A DNA stretch of 64,000 bases, from NCBI RefSeq assembly GCF_030867095.1, contig NC_081824.1, forward strand, positions 347,732,203 to 347,796,202, written 5' to 3'. Numbering within the stretch: the stretch's first letter is position 1; the number at the start of each line of letters is the position of its first letter. Source of the DNA: Alligator mississippiensis. Lineage: Eukaryota; Chordata; Crocodylia; Alligatoridae. The translations under genes were made by a program, and so were the position numbers. A model generated the notes under the pieces. It was given only the letters and a program-made list of their open reading frames with translations, was not told the DNA's origin and did no database searches. Below are positions 21,575 through 33,109 of this stretch, one piece after another.

Positions 21575-23522
21575 CAGAGAGAGAGAGAGAGTGGAAACAG
21601 GGTGAGATCACTAAAGATGAATATACCTCCTCTGCTCGTGCTTGTAGGGAGGCAGTTAGGCGGGCCAAAGCTACCATGGAGCTGAGGATGGCAACCCAAG
21701 TAAAAGACAACAAGAAATTGTTTTTTAGATATATTGGGAGTAAAAGGAAGGCCCAGGGAGGAATAGGACCGCTGCTAAATGGGCAGAAACAATTGGTGAC
21801 AGACAGGGGGGACAAGGCTGAACTCCTCAACGAGTTCTTTGCCTCAGTGTTCCTAAGTGAGGGGCACGACAAGTCTCTCACTGGGGTTGTAGAGAGGCAG
21901 CAGCAAGGCGCCAGACTTCCATACGTAGATCCTGAGGTGGTGCAGAGTCATTTGGAAGAACTGGATGCCTTTAAATCGGCAGGCCCGGATGGGCTCCATC
22001 CGAGGGTGCTGAAGGCACTGGCCGACATCATTGCAGAGCCACTCTGGGGAATATTCGAACGCTCGTGGCGCACGGGCCAAGTCCCGGAGGACTGGAAAAG
22101 GGCTAACGTGGTCCCCATTTTCAAAAAGGGGAGGAAGGAGGACCCGGGCAACTATAGGCCAGTCAGTCTCACCTCCATCCTTGGCAAAGTCTTTGAAAAA
22201 GTTATCAAGGCTCACATTTGTGAGAGCCCGGCAGGGCAAATTATGCTGAGGGGAAACCAGCATGGGTTTGTGGCGGGCAGATCGTGCCTGACCAATCTAG
22301 TCTCTTTCTATGACCAGGTTACGAAACGCCTGGACACAGGAGGAGGGGTGGATGTCGTATACTTAGACTTCAGGAAGGCCTTCGATACGGTATCCCACCC
22401 CATACTGGTGAACAAGCTAAGAGGCTGTGATGTGGATGACTGCACAGTCCGGTGGGTGGCAAATTGGCTGGAGGGTCGCACCCAAAGAGTCGTGGTAGAT
22501 GGGTCGGTCTCAACCTGGAAGGGTGTGGGCAGTGGGGTCCCGCAGGGTTCGGTCCTTGGACCGATACTCTTTAATGTCTTCATCAGCAACTTGGACGAGG
22601 GAGTCAAATGTACTCTGTCCAAGTTTGCAGATGACACAAAGCTATGGGGAGAAGTAGACACGCCGGAGGGCAGGGAACAGCTGCAGGCAGACCTGGATAG
22701 GCTGCACAAGTGGGCAGAAAACAACAGGATGCAGTTCAACAAGGAGAAATGCAAAGTGCTGCACCTAGGGAGGAAAAATGTCCAGCACACCTACAGCCTA
22801 GGGAATGACCTGCTGGGTGGCACAGAGGTGGAAAGGGATCTTGGAGTCCTAGTGGACTCCAAGATGAACATGAGCCGGCAGTGTGACGAAGCCATCAGAA
22901 AAGCCAATGGCACTTTATCGTGCATCAGCAGATGCATGACGAATAGGTCCAGGGAGGTGATACTTCCCCTCTATAGGGCGCTGGTCAGATCGCAGTTGGA
23001 GTACTGCGTGCAATTCTGGGCGCCACACTTCAGGAAGGATGCGGATAACCTGGAGAGGGTACAGAGAAGGGCAACTCGTATGGTCAAGGGCCTGCAGACC
23101 AAGCCCTACGAGGAGAGACTAGAGAAACTGGACCTTCTCAGCCTCCGCAAGAGAAGGTTGAGAGGCAACCTTGTGGCTGCCTTTAAGTTCATCACGGGGG
23201 CACAGAAGGGAATTGGTGAGGATTTATTCACCAAGGCGCCCCCGGGGGTTACAAGAAACAATGGCCACAAGCTAGCAGAGAGCAGATTTAGACTGGACAT
23301 TAGGAAGAACTTCTTCACAGTTCGAGTGGCCAAGGTCTGGAACGGGCTCCCAAGGGAGGTGGTGCTCTCCCCTACCCTGGGGGTCTTCAAGAGGAGGTTA
23401 GACGAGTATCTAGCTGGGGTCATCTAGACCCAGCACTCTTTCCTGCTTATGCAGGGGGTCGGACTTGATGATCTATTGAGGTCCCTTCCGACCCTAACAT
23501 CTATGAATCTATGAATCTATGA
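21575..23522 (+). mobile_element. 5'-truncated CR1 non-LTR retrotransposon
   Basis: The element starts within or just after a GA run (21577-21590), since the reverse transcriptase frame is open from 21559. It ends with three ATCTATGA units (23499-23522) after a short 3' UTR containing GGTCCCTTCCGACCC. Tandem octamers and absence of poly(A) are CR1 hallmarks. The endonuclease part is missing, as in most CR1 copies. GAGAGAG abuts both ends, but in a simple repeat that cannot be called a target duplication. Confidence 0.93.
21676..23427 (+). CDS. CR1 reverse transcriptase (intact 583-codon frame)
   Basis: This is the C-terminal part of CR1 ORF2, which copies its own RNA at a nicked chromosomal target. 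Reverse transcriptase blocks are in order: an early SAGPDGLHPRVLKAL segment; block A YLDFRKAFDTVSH (from residue 229, Asp231 and Asp237); block B GVPQGSVLGPILFN (from residue 287); and block C KFADDTKLWG (from residue 316, catalytic Asp319-Asp320). The CR1-typical tail RLDIRKNFFTVRVAKVWNGL lies near residues 540-558. The ATG at 21676 is merely the first Met: homologous sequence (GEITKDEYTSSARACREAV) is in frame upstream to about 21600. No stop or frameshift breaks the frame, so insertion is fairly recent. Without the endonuclease domain and 5' promoter it should not be autonomous. Confidence 0.93.
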   Translation: MELRMATQVKDNKKLFFRYIGSKRKAQGGIGPLLNGQKQLVTDRGDKAELLNEFFASVFLSEGHDKSLTGVVERQQQGARLPYVDPEVVQSHLEELDAFKSAGPDGLHPRVLKALADIIAEPLWGIFERSWRTGQVPEDWKRANVVPIFKKGRKEDPGNYRPVSLTSILGKVFEKVIKAHICESPAGQIMLRGNQHGFVAGRSCLTNLVSFYDQVTKRLDTGGGVDVVYLDFRKAFDTVSHPILVNKLRGCDVDDCTVRWVANWLEGRTQRVVVDGSVSTWKGVGSGVPQGSVLGPILFNVFISNLDEGVKCTLSKFADDTKLWGEVDTPEGREQLQADLDRLHKWAENNRMQFNKEKCKVLHLGRKNVQHTYSLGNDLLGGTEVERDLGVLVDSKMNMSRQCDEAIRKANGTLSCISRCMTNRSREVILPLYRALVRSQLEYCVQFWAPHFRKDADNLERVQRRATRMVKGLQTKPYEERLEKLDLLSLRKRRLRGNLVAAFKFITGAQKGIGEDLFTKAPPGVTRNNGHKLAESRFRLDIRKNFFTVRVAKVWNGLPREVVLSPTLGVFKRRLDEYLAGVI

Positions 23523-24517
23523 GAGAGCAAGCAAGATGGCTTGCTTGTGTATGTGGACAACTGTCTGATCTTACTTGCTGCTTTTTCCTATTCTTTCCTA
23601 CTGTCTACCCTGGGTAACTTTGGTATATTCCAAAGTTCCCACTATCCCTTTTTTTCTTTAGCTCTGTTTTGTATTCTTAGGCCCACATCCTATTTTTAGG
23701 TGACAAACTAGCACTTAGCTGCCTAAATGTAGAATTGTATTTGAGTCATAAATGTTTAAGTACCATTTATATACCTAAGAGGTACAATAGGATCTCACCT
23801 TTGATATCTGTATCTATCAGGTTTTTTCTTTTTCCTCTACCTTTAGGGATGGTGATAGGAGTATCAGTATCAACATTTTCCTTTGAATTTTAAGTAGTTG
23901 TTTAAGAATCAATAGGTTCAGTATAGGTTCAATCAATTCAATTTGGTATTTTTTATATTTCTGATTTGGATATTGACACAGGTCCTCTTTGTTCCTCCTC
24001 TTCATTTCTCCCTTGGACAGTTCTCTAAATGCTCATGAGATCTTTTCTGTTTTTTCCACAAACATCTCTTACCTCCACATTGTTGGAAGAGTGTGGTGGC
24101 AAATTACTTGTGCACAATTCAATGTCCCTTTGTGACGAACACAAACAATTTCTCCAGGTTCCAGGTGTGATAATGGCTTTGCATATTTGTCAAAGAAAAT
24201 AATTTTGCTTTGTTTGTTTCCATTTTAGGCTAATTTGTCTCCTTATGTTGAGTTGTGATGGCTGTTTAATCTGTTTTTAGACATCTTCCCATGACCAGTG
24301 GACCAAGTGACTTTGTGTCTCATAAGTGAGCTCTTACAATCCAAAAGCTATTTGTTATCCAAGCTAGATTTTTTTTAAGATTCCCTTTTACAGTTTGAAC
24401 TCCTCTCTTCCATTCTATTTAATTGTGGGAAGAATGGACCTGATGTTTTATAAATAAAGCCCCATTGGTTTGCAAATACATCAAAGTCTCTGGAACAAAA
24501 TAACAATCCATTGTCAC
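23523..24517. other. No feature recognised
   Basis: AT-rich unique-looking sequence without supported genes. Confidence 0.5.
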
Positions 24518-24520
24518 TAA

Positions 24521-27086
24521 GGCTAAGGACAGACATTACACATAAACCAGTTTAAGAGCTCAGAAACTGGGTTAAATCCATAAAAGAACAACTGTTCAGT
24601 GCATATAAACCAGTTTCAAAACCTGTCCAAAACTGACTTGAGATAAACCTGGTTGAATGTAGTATCAGACTTAACTTATTTGGCACAAACCAGTTTATGC
24701 AATGTCTGTCCCAGGCCCCTTCCTGACTGAAGTTAAACCAGACTCCCCAAGCATTCGGGCATGCTCCCTGGGCTGAGCTCTCTGCTCCAGCCCAACTGGA
24801 CGGGCCCCACCTCTCCGCTCCCCAGCCAGAGCAGTGGCAGGTAGGGGTGGGTGTCTGGCCAGGGAGGAGTTTAATTCCCCCCTCGCTGTCCCACCAGCAG
24901 AGACCCAAGCTGGGTCTGGCAGGTGCTTCCCCATTGCTGCTGCTGCAGCGGGGCACCATGGCCCCTGAGGCAGAGGGAGGCGGGGAGGGGGTTAGTCTCC
25001 CCTCTACATCACTGGCAGCCGGGTCTGCCCACCATCGCCACTGTGCTCACTTCCTGTGGGGGAATAAACCCCCTGCTGTCCCCTCCACTGGATGCTGGAA
25101 AGAGGGGAAATAACTCCTGTCCCTGCTCCCCCCAAGGGGCCCTGTGGGCTGGTGTCTGGCTGTGCCCCAGCCCAGTCACTGCAGTGGGAGGGGCAGGGTC
25201 CTTGGTGTGGCAGCAGCCCCTGTCATAATGTCGGGGAGGACAAGCCCCTTTCTGGTGGGGGGGCCCACTGTGGGGTTGGCAGAGCTTTGGCAGGCTGCAC
25301 ATGGCAGCACCAGGGTCCAGAGTGGGCCAGAGCCACATCCCACCAGCACCGCCACCGCTGTGGCCCACAGCAGCTTTCCTCACTCCGCAGTGCAGTCCCC
25401 CGCTGCCGGGAAGAGGCTTGCACCCCTCGCCACTCCAGCAGCTGGGCGGGGGGCACAGCCAGATCCTGCCAGCTGGGTGGATCTGGCCCACAGAAGAGCT
25501 TTGTCTGGCCCCTAGCAGATCCCTCAGTCCTGCCAGGCTGAGGCACCACTCCCTGGGCACACATCTGGGTTGGGGCTGCTCTGCAGTGGGACTGCCTTTC
25601 TTGGCAGCCTGGCTCCAGGAGGTCCTTTCCTGCTGCCACTGGCCCCAGCCCTGTGGTACAGGTGGGGACTAGCATGCACAGCCCTGACCCCGCATGCCCC
25701 ATGCCAGCTCCAGGCTCATCTGTCCAGGCTGAGCAGTGGCGGTTGGGGAGAGAAACTGCCGCTCAACACAAGGCAAAAGCAGGCCCTCCCCTTCCTGCTG
25801 CTGGTGCTTCCAGGTGCAGCTGCCTGGAGATTGCATCTCTGCAGCATCACTGCCTCTGGAAGAGCTCTACCAGCACCTCTGGGCCACCCCACAGGGCAGC
25901 AGTGATACAGCAGAGACAGAGGGCAGCCTGGTGTTGGCTCCGGGCAGCTGCATCTGGAAACACCAGCAGCAGGAGGGGGAGAAGCCGCTTTTGCCCCACG
26001 CTGAGCAGCAGTTTTTCTGTCCTGCCACTGCTCCTCAGCCTGGATGGGAGAGCCTGAAGCCAGTGCAGGGCACATGGGGTCAGGGCTTCACACGCTGGTC
26101 CCTGCCTGTACCATGGGGCTGGGGCCAGCAGCAACAGGAAAGGAGTTACTGGGGCCAGGCTGCCGAGAAAGGCAGCTCTACCGCAGAGCAGCCCCAGCCA
26201 ACCTGCGTGCTCAGGGTGTGGCACCTTAGCCCAGCGGGACCAAGGAACCCGCCGGAGGCCAGACAGAAGCCCCTTTGCAGGCTGGATCCACACAGCTGGT
26301 AGCATCTGACCATGCCTTTGCCTCTTCCCTCCGGGGGCAGGGGGTGAGGGGCGTGCTGCAGGACAAGGAAAGTGGCTGCGGTCTGCAGCGGCAGTGGTCA
26401 TGGTGCTAAGAGGGGCTCTGGCCCACTCCAGACCCCAGTGCTGCTGTGCACAGCCCACCGCAGCTCTGCCCACTCCGTAGTGGGGCCCCCCACCAGGAAG
26501 GAGCTCGTGCTCCCCAACATTATGATGGGGCTGCTGCCCCGTCCCACTGCAGCAGCTGGGCAGAGGCATGGCCAGATGCTGGCCCTCAGGGCCCCTGGGA
26601 TGGTTGGGGAGGGACTGGGGTTATTTCCCCTCCCTCTGGCATCCGGTGGAGGGGACAGCAGGGGGCTTATTCTACCATGGGGAGTGAGCACGGTGGTGAC
26701 TGTGGTCAGACACAGCTGCCAGTGGGATAGAGGGGAGACTAACCCCTCTCGCTGCCCCCCTCTGCCTCAGGGGCCATGGTGCCCTGCTGCAGCAGCAGCG
26801 ATGGGGGAGCACCTAGCGGACCTGGTTTGGGTCCCTGCAGGTGGAACAGTGAGGGGAGAATTAAACCCCTCCCTGGCCAGTTCAGTCCAGACTGTCCATG
26901 CCCCCCCAGCATACTTCCCTGCAGCCGAGGGCACACTCTAGCATCCCCGGCTCCTGGCCTGAGCAACTGCAGGCATGTGCCTGCATGTCTGTTCTGTTAC
27001 AGACCGGTTCAACCTAGGCAGTTTAGACTAACCTGCAAAGGTTGAATCAATTCAGGCTCCAGCTTTTTGAATGTCTGACCCCAGCC
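24521..27086. mobile_element. 2.57-kb palindromic (foldback) element with TAA duplication
   Basis: Terminal inverted repeats read GGCTAAGGACAGACATT on the left and, reverse-complemented, GGCTGGGGTCAGACATT on the right (14 of 17 identical). TAA flanks both ends (24518-24520 and 27087-27089), as expected for PIF/Harbinger-type insertion. The two halves are reverse complements along their whole length. For example, GGGGCACCATGGCCCCTGAG at about 24951 corresponds to the complement of about 26763-26782, and AGTCTCCCCTCTA recurs in both. The centre is near 25877. Many long overlapping frames on both strands are a consequence of the GC-rich mirrored sequence, and no domain is recognisable. Hence it is probably a non-autonomous foldback element. 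Confidence 0.85.
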
Positions 27087-27089
27087 TAA

Positions 27090-28296
27090 TACTTTCTTCA
27101 GGCATGCTATGCCTCACAAATATAAATTTTCAGAGTCTGCTGTCAGATGTGGTAGCAGAAGCAAGCATACTTCTGTACATTTTGCAGAACAGTTAACTCA
27201 AACAAGATCATTTGCCCTTTGAAAATTCATACAGGTCTATGTCCAATTTCTGCCAATGTCTGCTAGAGGCTTCATGTGGTTGCACTGTTCTTTAGATTCT
27301 TTTTCTGTAGGCTTGACATGCCTTGCCAGATGGTATTGTTTTTGACTACATGTACCCAGCCAATAAACAGCAGCTCAAGCTCTTCATTTATAATACTCTA
27401 TTCCCAGGGGACTCTCATGAATAATAGCTAAGATCTCTTTTCTAAGGCTTTCTGGTACCATCATTCTGTCACTTTTAAAGACTGCTCATTTTCACATGCT
27501 TGGGTGGAATTCTATTCCCCACTGTGCACCTAAATGGCACTAACCAGCCTAATGGCACTACCCAGCCAAAGTGCAACCTGTTACCTTTGCGGTGCTGACA
27601 CGTAAGCATACACATGCATACTGAGCATATGCAGTAGGGCAGTGTGTGTGTGTGTGTGTGTGTGCATGTGTGTATGTGCACATGCACGAGAACATATGCA
27701 AAGCTTTGTACAATAGCAAAGGTCCTGGAAAAAGCAAGCCCTCCCATGTCTTAGCCCTAATAACTGAATGATTAGGGCATATGCCCAGGAAGCTGACATT
27801 GCAGGTTCTAGGTCACCCTTGCTTAGAGATGGTTCAAACTGGCATTGGTCTGACTTAGTATTGTGCTCTAACTACCAGACCAGAGTTTAGGCTTTATCCT
27901 TCCTCCTTCCCCAGAGCTTCTTTTGAAGCTGAGCCACTGCATCTTGTATTTAATAGTCAATGGATGTCAATTTTGTAGTGCAGTGGGAGCAGGGATTCCA
28001 GCTAAAACTCAGGGCTCTTTCCCTTCCAGAGTATAGCCTTCATTTTCACATACTCAGTATATGTTCATACATTTACATGTTTGGATGTTCAGTCAGCTTT
28101 TACCTACAAGTAATCAGGGGACAAAGAAGAACTTCCCCCTTAATTGACTTCTCCACCATTTCTACGAAAAAGCGCAGCTGGAAATCAAAGACTTTCCTGG
28201 ACTGTCTGTGTACCAATGTGTTACCCTTTGAGTAGACTTCAGTTAGTTTTTAAAAAGAAAGACTCATCTCTGATCTCTTGGTTTGACAGTCTACCG
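27090..28296. other. Mostly unique sequence; (GT)n and possible SINE pieces
   Basis: Contains the (GT)n run at 27642-27664. Around 27760-27895 two tRNA-like SINE head motifs face each other (GATTAGGGCATATGCCCAGG on plus, GGTCTGGTAGTTAGAGCAC on minus), but similarity is weak. Confidence 0.4.
27642..27664. repeat. (GT)n microsatellite
   Basis: About 11 uninterrupted GT units, then imperfect GT/CATG sequence to 27690. Confidence 0.95.
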
Positions 28297-28545
28297 CAGG
28301 GGTATCAAAGAAACAGCCTTCAGGGCAACTCCAGAATCTGGAGTTGTATCATCTGGTCCTTGAGACCAAATCTGGAGCACAGAACCGTATCATCTGACCC
28401 ACGGGGGCAGAAATGTGCTGGCAGTACAAGCACTGCCAAATTTCCAGCTCTGTGGGCTATCCCCTGAGCCAGATGGCACAGCTTCATACTCTGGATCTGA
28501 CTCATGGACTAGCTTCACACTCCAGATTCAGCTTTGAAGCAGCCC
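28297..28545. mobile_element. Probable hAT fragment
   Basis: The left end CAGGGGTATCAAAG resembles the hAT terminus CAGGGGTGTCAAAC. Internal text with CATCTGACCCACGGGGGCAG fits the same family. The right terminus and duplication were not found. A 21-bp palindrome (arms 28326-28335 and 28337-28346, CAACTCCAGA with one central base) lies near the left end. Confidence 0.5.
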
Positions 28546-29562
28546 TACAGAGGTATTCAGATGTCAGTAACCCAATATAGGACTTCCACAAAATGGCACT
28601 GCACCTCATCATCACTTGGAGAGGCTGTGGGAAAGAGCAGTAGCCACCATTAAGTTAAATATTGATATAGGCTATGTAGAAAGGGAGAGGAAATCTACCA
28701 CACCTTTCCATTTTTCTATAAACAAAAAGGTCCTTTACCCTTGATCATTGAAATTGTTTTCCTTTCGTTAGAGCAGGTAACATGAACTACCAGCTACTTT
28801 GACAGTCCTCCTTTGAATAAAATGCAAATTATAAAAAGGATTTATCTGTGCCATGTAGTGGGTGGATTTTGACTGGGTGGATTTTTGCATTTTACATTTG
28901 TAGAAAGAATAATTTAGTGTTGGAGGGAAAACCTACACCTGAAGCTCTAGCAAACTGCTGATGAGTTGAATGCCTCACTTACCAAACACAGTACTAACCC
29001 TCCTATCAGATGTTCAACAGATTTACATGCAGCATTTCTCTGGCTACTTGAATATGCCTTCTTCTTTCAGGTTGCTATGCTTCACTGATTCAATAACCTG
29101 ATATTCTACCAGATTGTGAGTTACTCTTGTAAACAGTAACATGAACTGTACTCTGAGGCTGATATTAATAATCATCTTGAATTGTGTACAGAACACAATA
29201 TTTGGGTATAAATATTAATCAGGCCTGAATACATTGACTGTGGCATTTTTCTCTTCTAAAGAAATGGCTTTTGTTGACATTAAAAACAAACAGTAGGGAT
29301 TAGAACAAACTAGTCTATTGTAGAAGTTCCAAAAATTAGGCTAAAGGGCTAGTGACTCACTGTTAGGATATTAAACAGAGCAAGATAAATGTGTGTGCAA
29401 AGCAAGGGACATCTCATATCTGATTGGGATACTGATTGATTTGGAATTAATTTAAGGAGAAGACAGGTGTTGATGGGGATGAGAGCACAGTCAGAGGAAA
29501 CACAGAGGGCTCAGCTCAGCAGGCAGTGTTGATAAACTAAAGAAAAAGAATTGGTAAAATGT
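28546..29562. other. No feature recognised
   Basis: AT-rich unique-looking sequence. Confidence 0.5.
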
Positions 29563-29570
29563 AGAAGAGG

Positions 29571-29824
29571 CAGTGCCATAGCAGCTAAGTTTGGCGCCTG
29601 GGGCAAAGCCTGCAGCGGCAGCCTGCCCTTGCCCGGCACACAGATTAGGGGGCATGCTTGCTCGGGAGTGCATGCAGTGGCAGGAGCTGCCTTCCACCCA
29701 TTCCTGTGCCGCCCCAAAATGAGCCACTTGCAGCTCCATCCCACATCGCGCCCCGGCTGGGAAGCACCTGTTGGCACCCCTTCATTTCAGCACCCAGGGT
29801 GGTTGCCCCCCCCGCACAGCACTG
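29571..29824. mobile_element. hAT-like non-autonomous element, perfect 8-bp TSD
   Basis: Flanked by AGAAGAGG on both sides (29563-29570 and 29825-29832). Termini CAGTGCCATAGC and, reverse-complemented, CAGTGCTGTGC form short inverted repeats. The GC-rich 254-bp interior starts with TTTGGCGCCTGGGGCAA and ends CACCCAGGGTGGTTGCCC. No coding capacity. Confidence 0.88.
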
Positions 29825-29832
29825 AGAAGAGG

Positions 29833-31309
29833 AATGAAGAAAAGCAGCTTTGTGGAAGCCCTGAGCTAGCAGGTAAAGGAGACATGCAAACAAATGAGGC
29901 CAAGCCAGTCAGCATCTACCTCCATTCTGTTCTAAGTATTAGAAAAATGTCAAGACCAGTGGGTGCCGTGTGATACAAGAGAACTAGAGTGCAGTGGTCA
30001 GGCAAGAACAGGCATCTATTTGCTATGGGCATATAGCTACTGAGAGAAAGGTTCTCCGCATGGCTCTGATCCGGCACGTAATGCCAGTAGTCTTGGTAAT
30101 GCAAAGGTATTACAATAATAGATGAGGTGCATAGATACATAGATAGTATAATTTGCTGTTTTATATATATATATAGCAAATGATACTATCTGTACTATAA
30201 ATATACAAATATAAATACTATACTATAAATACATAAATATATAAACAGCAAAAGATACTATTTATACTCTATATATGGCAAGAAAACATATAATTGACAT
30301 AATTACAATTAGCAGTGGGAAAGACTGGCTTGCTTCACCATTGTCAGTTTTTGTAAAATTGCTACATACAATGCAAAAATACAACAGAGAAGTATAAGGT
30401 TAAGATAATCTTGGTTATTTACCACACGTCTCCCAAAATTATTGATATAAGACCCACTCATCAATGTAACTCTTCTTTTTCACACTAGCAACTAGCTTTA
30501 ATATTGGTTTGAAATATAGATAAATACACTGAGTATATAGATTTTTCTCTGTCCCTGTAATAGTATATGCATCTCCGGCCTGGATCTCTGGCTTTTCACA
30601 CTAGTAGTACGTCTCGCATATTGATTTAGGAAGCAGATAGATAGCACAAACAATATGGATTTCTTTCTGACTTTGCAGAATCTCTGCTCTTCTGGAATGT
30701 AGATAATTTGTAAGAGCTAATTTGTCCTATAAAAAGCTTTCTTAGAGCATGTGGAATGAAAAATATAATAAGTAATTTTCAATGTACGAATAATTTCTCT
30801 CTCCCTTTAACTCCTGCTCAGCCTCACAGCTCTATTGCTAACAGTGGCAGTAAATTGACATTACAGAATACTTTTCTATTGAGATATACTATCTGCCTTC
30901 CTTTCTCATGGTGTTTTAAATGCCCACTGATTAAATAAGAGAGGCAAGGACTTTTGTGGGTGATATCTTTCATTGGATCAACTGGATGGTTGGGTTAAAC
31001 TTAGACAAGGTTTCACCTGCAAGGCAATCTTCATCTGGTCTCCTCATTCATCATAGATCATTGCTTAAATACCAATATCTAAGGCTTCACATAGTTCCGT
31101 ATTTTTAAACTGAGGATGCTGAAAAACAACAGACTTCTAATTTCTTTGATGTCCTGGATTTTGCTTTTTACTTTAAGCATATGTTAACTGAGAAGTTTTG
31201 AGGAGTATTGCGTTTCAAGCAGCTACTGCAAATTATATATTCCCCCAAAAACCTTAGAAGAGATTGCTTTACAAGGATGGCAAAACAAGTAATCTAAAGA
31301 AGTATACAA
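29833..31309. other. AT-rich sequence
   Basis: Holds TA-rich stretches at 30158-30290 with a loosely repeated TATACTATAAATA motif. I see no gene. Confidence 0.5.
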
Positions 31310-31849
31310 ATGTACAAAAACAGGCTGGGAATGAGTAACGAGGCTTCAGTACTGCAGAAAAAGACCTGAGGGTTACAGTGGACTATAATCTGAATATGAG
31401 CCCACAGTGTGCTCTTGCTGCAAAAAAAAAGCCAGCAGTATACTAGGCTTTATTAATAGAAAAGTCACTTGCAAATCAATGGAAGTGATTCTTCTGCTCT
31501 ATTTGGAAGTGGTGAGACCTCCCCTGGAGCAATGTTGAACATTGAGCACCACAATTCAAGGAAGACATGGGTGAATTAGAGTCCAGCAGAGAGCATCAAA
31601 AATGATGAGAAGTGTGAGAAACATAACTTCTGATGAGAAAAGCTTGGAAGAACTAATATCATTTAGTCTAAAGAAGAAAGGACTCAGGGGTATTTGATAA
31701 CAGTCTTTAAGTACCTGAAGGGAAGTTACAGAGAGGACAATAATAAACTTTTCTCTTTGGCTGCAGAGGACAGGATAAAAAGTAATGTTCTTAAATTGGA
31801 ACCAGATTTAGGTTAGATAATAGAAAGAACTTTCTTACTATGAGCGCCT

Positions 31850-32814
31850 TGTTACATGGTCATTTTGGGTGGTACCTGGAGCTCTTAACCCAGGGGCGGG
31901 CAATTATTTCGGGTTTTGGCAGGCTGTTGAGGACTGCATGGGTAGTCCTGCCCCTTGACAGGTACCCCACCCCTTGACAGATGCTCTGCCCCCCGGTCAC
32001 CATCTTGGGACCAATTTCCCAATGTCTTGGGCCAGCACTGGTGGGGCCCAGAGCAGAGTGCAGGTTGTCAGAGGTCTCTGGAGCCAGGCTGTGCTTCACT
32101 AGCAGGGAGAGGGGGGAGCTGACTCGGCTCCATAGAGTCCCTGCCAGCTGGGACCCCACGCTCCTGCCACCCTGCTCTGGGCCCTGCCAGCACTGTCCCT
32201 GGGACACTGGTGCAGGCCCTGTGCTTCCTCTGGCTACCCGCCCACTCACACCCAGTGGGTGGGGCCAGGTGGGCCCTGCTGTTGTGGGAGCCTGCCAGGC
32301 TTCCCCTGGGTCCTCCTGCCCTTGGTTCCTCTCATTTTTGACAGGAACCAAGGGCAGATAAATATTAATTTTCTACATTTTTTAGGAGCCCTGTGGGCTG
32401 GATAGAATGGCCTCGTGGGCTGGATCTGGGCCACGGGCCATATTTTGCCCACCCCTGTCTTAACCCCTTGACGGTCCACACATTAGCACCTTAAAGTGGT
32501 TTTAAGCACTCATTATACAACTCAAAGTTACTCCACTCCAGGGCAGGATTCTCTCTGATCCATACTACCTAGCTGCTGTTCCATTAAGGTGTGCCCACTC
32601 CCCACAGACGTGCTGCCCAAGCTACAGTCCTCCAGTATCCCAGGATCTCTCACATCCTCACCTGTAGAGCTGGGATAGAAGCCTGCCCTAGCTCAGCAGG
32701 CCTTTAGTGGTGAGTCACAGCTGTGCAGGTGGGGGACAGTCAGAGAAGGTTTCAAACTCCAAGTTAGCATTAACACCAATCAACATTTGTGCAGCTCACA
32801 TGTAAGGTGTAACA
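31850..32814. mobile_element. Insertion inside the CR1 copy, unclassified
   Basis: This segment separates the two CR1 halves. It begins TGTTACATGG and ends GTGTAACA, a 7-bp inverted terminal pair (TGTTACA/TGTAACA) that could mark a short solo LTR or a DNA element. No flanking duplication was convincing. It was itself interrupted by the hAT element at 31891-32457. Confidence 0.5.
31891..32457. mobile_element. hAT non-autonomous element with perfect 8-bp TSD
   Basis: Termini CAGGGGCGGGCAA and TTGCCCACCCCTG are inverted repeats typical of hAT elements. Both flanks are TCTTAACC (31883-31890 and 32458-32465). At 567 bp and GC-rich, it contains no transposase. A partial relative begins near 63462. 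Confidence 0.93.
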
Positions 32815-33109
32815 GGACCCTCTGGGTGGTTAAGCATTGGACTTCATTACCTAGAAAAGTTGTAGTCTCTACCTTGGGATGTTAAGAGCAGGTTAGACAA
32901 ACCCTTGAGTGGAGTTGTTTAAACAAGGTTGACCCTGTCTTGAGAAGGGGTTGGACTTCATGAGGCTCCTTCGAGCCCTATTATTCATGATGACCTCTTG
33001 AGGCTCCTTACAGCCCTATTATTCCATGATTCTAAGACAAGGGCCTTAAACCATCAGTGCTTAATTTTTAGACCCTTTTGACTTCAGTGACTAAACTGCA
33101 TTGCTAGAT

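Larger units (their letters stand above)
31310..33036 (+). pseudogene. Old CR1 3' part, split by a nested insertion
   Basis: 31310-31849 and 32822-33036 together follow the C-terminal coding region and 3' UTR of CR1. Recognisable pieces are GACCTGAGGGTTACAGTGGA (the 'DLGVLVDSKMNMS' region), GAACTTTCTTACTATGAGCG (the 'RKNFLT' region), and the tail TTGGACTTCATGAGGCTCC ending in CCATGATTCTAAG. Several frameshifts and stops are present. The tail segment appears twice (32950-32990 and 32995-33036). Confidence 0.8.

Noticed and set aside
21577..23530. GAGAGAG target duplication around the CR1
   Set aside because: The left copy lies in a GA simple repeat and CR1 usually makes little or no duplication; chance match is likely.
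24552..26941. Many long frames on both strands (up to 240 codons)
   Set aside because: They are mirrored products of the palindrome: plus- and minus-strand peptides resemble one another. None shows a domain.
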